From Sphingomonas adhaesiva (GTDB lineage: Bacteria; Pseudomonadota; Alphaproteobacteria; Sphingomonadales; Sphingomonadaceae), in NCBI RefSeq assembly GCF_036946125.1, contig NZ_JAQIJT010000001.1, positions 644,501 through 708,500 of the forward strand: a DNA stretch of 64,000 nucleotides, in the 5' to 3' direction. The notes beneath the pieces are model-generated. The model was not told where the DNA came from. It was given only the letters and a program-made list of their open reading frames with translations, and did not search any database. Positions 61,629-64,000 of the stretch are shown here, in pieces. The position numbers and the translations under genes are program-made. How positions within the stretch are numbered: position 1 is the stretch's first letter; each line of letters begins with the position of its first letter.

Positions 61629-62825
61629 ATGATCGAGCGACTGTGGCATAATGCGCGGCTGGCGACCATGGCCGACGATGCGCTCGGCCTCGTTGAGGAC
61701 GGCGTGGTCGCGTGCGCGGGCGGCCGGATCGTCTTCGCCGGTCCGGCCGCCGGGGCACCGTCCGCCGCGGGAGCCGAGCGCATCGACTGCGGCGGTCGCT
61801 GGATCACCCCCGGGCTGATCGATTGCCACACCCATCTGGTCCACGGCGGCGACCGCGCGACTGAATTCGCGATGCGGCTTGCCGGCGCGAGTTACGAGGA
61901 CATCGCGCGCGCCGGGGGCGGGATCGTCTCGACGATGCGTGCGACCCGCGCCGCGGGCGAGGAGGAGCTGGTGGCGCAGGCGCTGCCCCGGCTCGATGCG
62001 ATGCTCGCGGAGGGCGTCACCACGATCGAGGTGAAGTCGGGCTATGGCCTGTCCACCGACGACGAGCTGCGGATGCTGCGCGCGGCGCGGGCGCTGGCGA
62101 CCGCGCGCGACGTGCGCGTCGCCACCACCTTCCTCGGCGCGCATGCGCTGCCGCCCGAATATGCCGGCGATGCCGATGGCTATGTCGCGCTGGTTTGCGA
62201 CACGATGATCCCCGCGGTCGCGCGCGCCGGGCTCGCGGACGCGGTCGACGCGTTTTGCGAGGGGATCGGCTTCACCCCGGCGCAGACCGAACGTGTGTTC
62301 GCAGCCGCCAGGGCGCATGGACTGCCGGTCAAGTTGCACGCCGAGCAATTGTCCGCGCTCGGCGGTGCCACGCTCGCCGCCCGCCACCGCGCGCTGTCGG
62401 CGGATCATCTGGAGCACGCCACCGATGCAGACGTCGCGGCGATGGCCGCGGCGGGCACGGTGGCGGTGCTGCTCCCCGGCGCCTTCTACTTCATGCGCGA
62501 GACGACCTTGCCCCCGGTCGCCGCGCTCCGCGCCGCCGGGGTGCCGATCGCGCTCGCGACCGACTGCAACCCCGGCACCTCCCCGCTTACCTCGCCGCTG
62601 CTGGTCCTCAACATGGCGGCGACGCTGTTCCGGCTGACCGTGGTGGAGGCGTTGCGCGGCATGACCGTCAACGCCGCCCGCGCGCTGCGCCTTTCGGACG
62701 AGATCGGCACGCTGGAACCGGGCAAGGCGTGCGACCTCGCGATCTGGTCGATCCGGGATCCCGCGGAGCTGGTCTACCGGATCGGCTTCAATCCCCTCCA
62801 CTCCCGTATCAGGAACGGTCGATGA
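61629..62825 (+). CDS. hutI: Imidazolonepropionase
   Basis: A 398-residue amidohydrolase that converts imidazolone-5-propionate to N-formimino-L-glutamate. It has the metal motif LIDCHTHLVHGGDRATEF, the GVTTIEVKSGYGLS strand and the Asp in LATDCNPGTSPL. GGAGG lies 6 nt before ATG 61629. The frame stays open far upstream, through repeats and antisense to hutF, but that part is not coding. It overlaps hutH by 4 nt. Confidence 0.97.
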   Translation: MIERLWHNARLATMADDALGLVEDGVVACAGGRIVFAGPAAGAPSAAGAERIDCGGRWITPGLIDCHTHLVHGGDRATEFAMRLAGASYEDIARAGGGIVSTMRATRAAGEEELVAQALPRLDAMLAEGVTTIEVKSGYGLSTDDELRMLRAARALATARDVRVATTFLGAHALPPEYAGDADGYVALVCDTMIPAVARAGLADAVDAFCEGIGFTPAQTERVFAAARAHGLPVKLHAEQLSALGGATLAARHRALSADHLEHATDADVAAMAAAGTVAVLLPGAFYFMRETTLPPVAALRAAGVPIALATDCNPGTSPLTSPLLVLNMAATLFRLTVVEALRGMTVNAARALRLSDEIGTLEPGKACDLAIWSIRDPAELVYRIGFNPLHSRIRNGR

Positions 62826-64000
62826 TCCTCACGCCGGGGCACGTCCCCTATGCCGACTGGCGCGCCATCTATCTGGGCGCCGCCCCCGCGCTCGACCCCG
62901 CATGCCACGACGCGATCGCGGCGAGTGCGGCGGCGGTGGAGCGGATCGTCGCCAGGGGCGCGCCGGTCTATGGCATCAACACCGGCTTCGGGAAGCTGGC
63001 GAGCGTGCGGATCGACGCCGCCGATCTCGCCACGCTCCAGCGCAACATCGTGCTCAGCCACGCCGCGGGCGTCGGCGCTGCCATGCCGGTTCCGGTCGCG
63101 CGGCTGATGATGGCGCTGAAGCTCGCCAGCCTGGCACAGGGCGCGTCGGGCGTCCGCCCCGCCACCATCGCGCTGCTGGAGGCGATGCTGGCGCGCGGAC
63201 TGACCCCGATCGTGCCCGCGCAGGGGTCGGTCGGCGCCTCGGGCGATCTCGCCCCGCTCGCGCATATGACCGCCGCGATGCTCGGCGTCGGCGAGATCGA
63301 CGTCGGCGGCGCGGTGATGCCGGCGGATCGCGCGCTCGCCGATGCGGGCCTGACGCCCCTGGAGCTCGGACCCAAGGAGGGTCTGGCGCTGCTCAACGGC
63401 ACGCAGTTCAGCACCGCCTATGCGCTCGCCGGACTGGTCGAGGCGGAGCGGCTGTACCGCTGCGCGCTGGTGACCGGGATCGTCGCGACCGAGGCCGCCA
63501 AGGGGTCCGATGCGCCGTTCGACCCGCGCATCCACGCGCTGCGCGGGCACCGCGGGCAGATCGACACCGCCCACGCGCTGCGCGCCATGATCGAGGGGTC
63601 CGCGATCCGCGCCAGCCACCGCGAGGACGATGTGCGCGTGCAGGATCCCTATTGCCTGCGCTGCCAGCCGCAGGTGATGGGCGCGATCCTCGACCTGCTG
63701 CGCCAGGCCGCGACGACGCTGGTGACGGAGGCGAACGGCGTCAGCGACAATCCGCTGATCTTCCCCGATACCGACGAAGCGCTGTCGGGCGGCAACTTCC
63801 ATGCCGAGCCGGTCGCCTTCGCCGCCGACACGATCGCGATGGCGCTGTGCGAGATCGGCAGCCTGTCGGAGCGCCGCATCGCGATGCTGGTCGACCCGGC
63901 GCTGTCCGCGCTGCCGGCGTTCCTGACGCCGCGCCCGGGGCTCAACTCCGGCTTCATGATCCCGCAGGTGACCGCCGCCGCGCTGGTGAGCGAGAACAAG
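62822..64000 (+). CDS. hutH: Histidine ammonia-lyase (3' end cut off)
   Basis: A lyase that deaminates histidine to urocanate. The visible 393 residues start MILTPGHVPYADWRAIYLGA and include VYGINTGFGKLA and the electrophilic MIO-forming Ala139-Ser140-Gly141 in GSVGASGDLAPLAHM. The gene runs off the right edge. hutU and hutC are not visible. Start overlap ATGA with hutI suggests a coupled operon. Confidence 0.97.
   Translation, partial: MILTPGHVPYADWRAIYLGAAPALDPACHDAIAASAAAVERIVARGAPVYGINTGFGKLASVRIDAADLATLQRNIVLSHAAGVGAAMPVPVARLMMALKLASLAQGASGVRPATIALLEAMLARGLTPIVPAQGSVGASGDLAPLAHMTAAMLGVGEIDVGGAVMPADRALADAGLTPLELGPKEGLALLNGTQFSTAYALAGLVEAERLYRCALVTGIVATEAAKGSDAPFDPRIHALRGHRGQIDTAHALRAMIEGSAIRASHREDDVRVQDPYCLRCQPQVMGAILDLLRQAATTLVTEANGVSDNPLIFPDTDEALSGGNFHAEPVAFAADTIAMALCEIGSLSERRIAMLVDPALSALPAFLTPRPGLNSGFMIPQVTAAALVSENK

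Overview
The window is GC-rich bacterial chromosome, almost certainly from an alphaproteobacterium of the Sphingomonas group. Indicators are a one-step 5-aminolevulinate synthase (alphaproteobacterial haem route), NodT-type efflux lipoprotein, a large TonB-dependent receptor, fused malic enzyme/phosphotransacetylase, a HutF-type histidine pathway, and many dispersed palindromic repeats between genes. No phage, insertion sequence with a transposase, rRNA, tRNA or CRISPR array was found. Gene density is high and most genes are housekeeping or catabolic.

Layout. 1-3.9 kb: tripartite EmrA/EmrB/NodT efflux operon (EmrA truncated by the window edge). 3.9-6.1 kb: repeat-filled gap, a small secreted Gly/Thr-rich protein, aroC. 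6.1-12.8 kb: a long minus-strand run read as ATP-grasp/alpha-E fusion, transglutaminase, DnaJ-like co-chaperone, YihY/BrkB membrane protein, fabI and a GNAT acetyltransferase. 13.1-16.6 kb: non-homologous end-joining genes ligD and ku. 16.8-22.7 kb: hybrid histidine kinase, a 66-residue protein, a SEC-C protein, malic enzyme, ogt. 22.8-25.8 kb: toxin-antitoxin pair followed after 6 nt by mutS. 26-31.4 kb: MFS carrier, glnD, MscS channel. 31.8-36.9 kb: two acyl-CoA ligases and an acyl-CoA dehydrogenase. 37.2-44.5 kb: topA, a small membrane protein, dprA, plsY, murI, hemA. 44.6-48.3 kb: quinone-oxidoreductase-like enzyme, carboxylesterase, SDR. 48.4-54.7 kb: TonB receptor, FAD-dependent 2-hydroxyacid-type dehydrogenase, MFS carrier, AraC and GntR regulators. 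54.8-59.8 kb: DUF885 protein, methyl-accepting protein with a small coupled partner, receiver-domain protein, phosphoribosyltransferase. 60.1-64 kb: divergent hutF and hutI-hutH.

The most interesting region is 48.3-54.7 kb. Four copies of an odd-centred 15-bp dyad (consensus ACCTWTCAGAYAGNT) sit in two pairs, one in front of the TonB receptor and one in front of the araC-gntR pair. The second pair starts inside the last codons of the transporter gene. This looks like a self-regulated uptake and oxidation regulon for an unidentified substrate, probably a 2-hydroxy acid, controlled by the FCD-type GntR protein.

Other notable points are an in-frame 24-bp minisatellite in hutF that adds about 32 residues, a putative HutC operator between hutF and hutI, two about 160-bp palindromic repeat elements 26 kb apart, inverted about 100-bp repeats flanking the feruloyl-CoA-synthase-like gene, a cruciform-forming region upstream of the acyl-CoA dehydrogenase, and a His-rich membrane sensor in the chemoreceptor. 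Functions come from motif recognition by eye; no database searches were possible.
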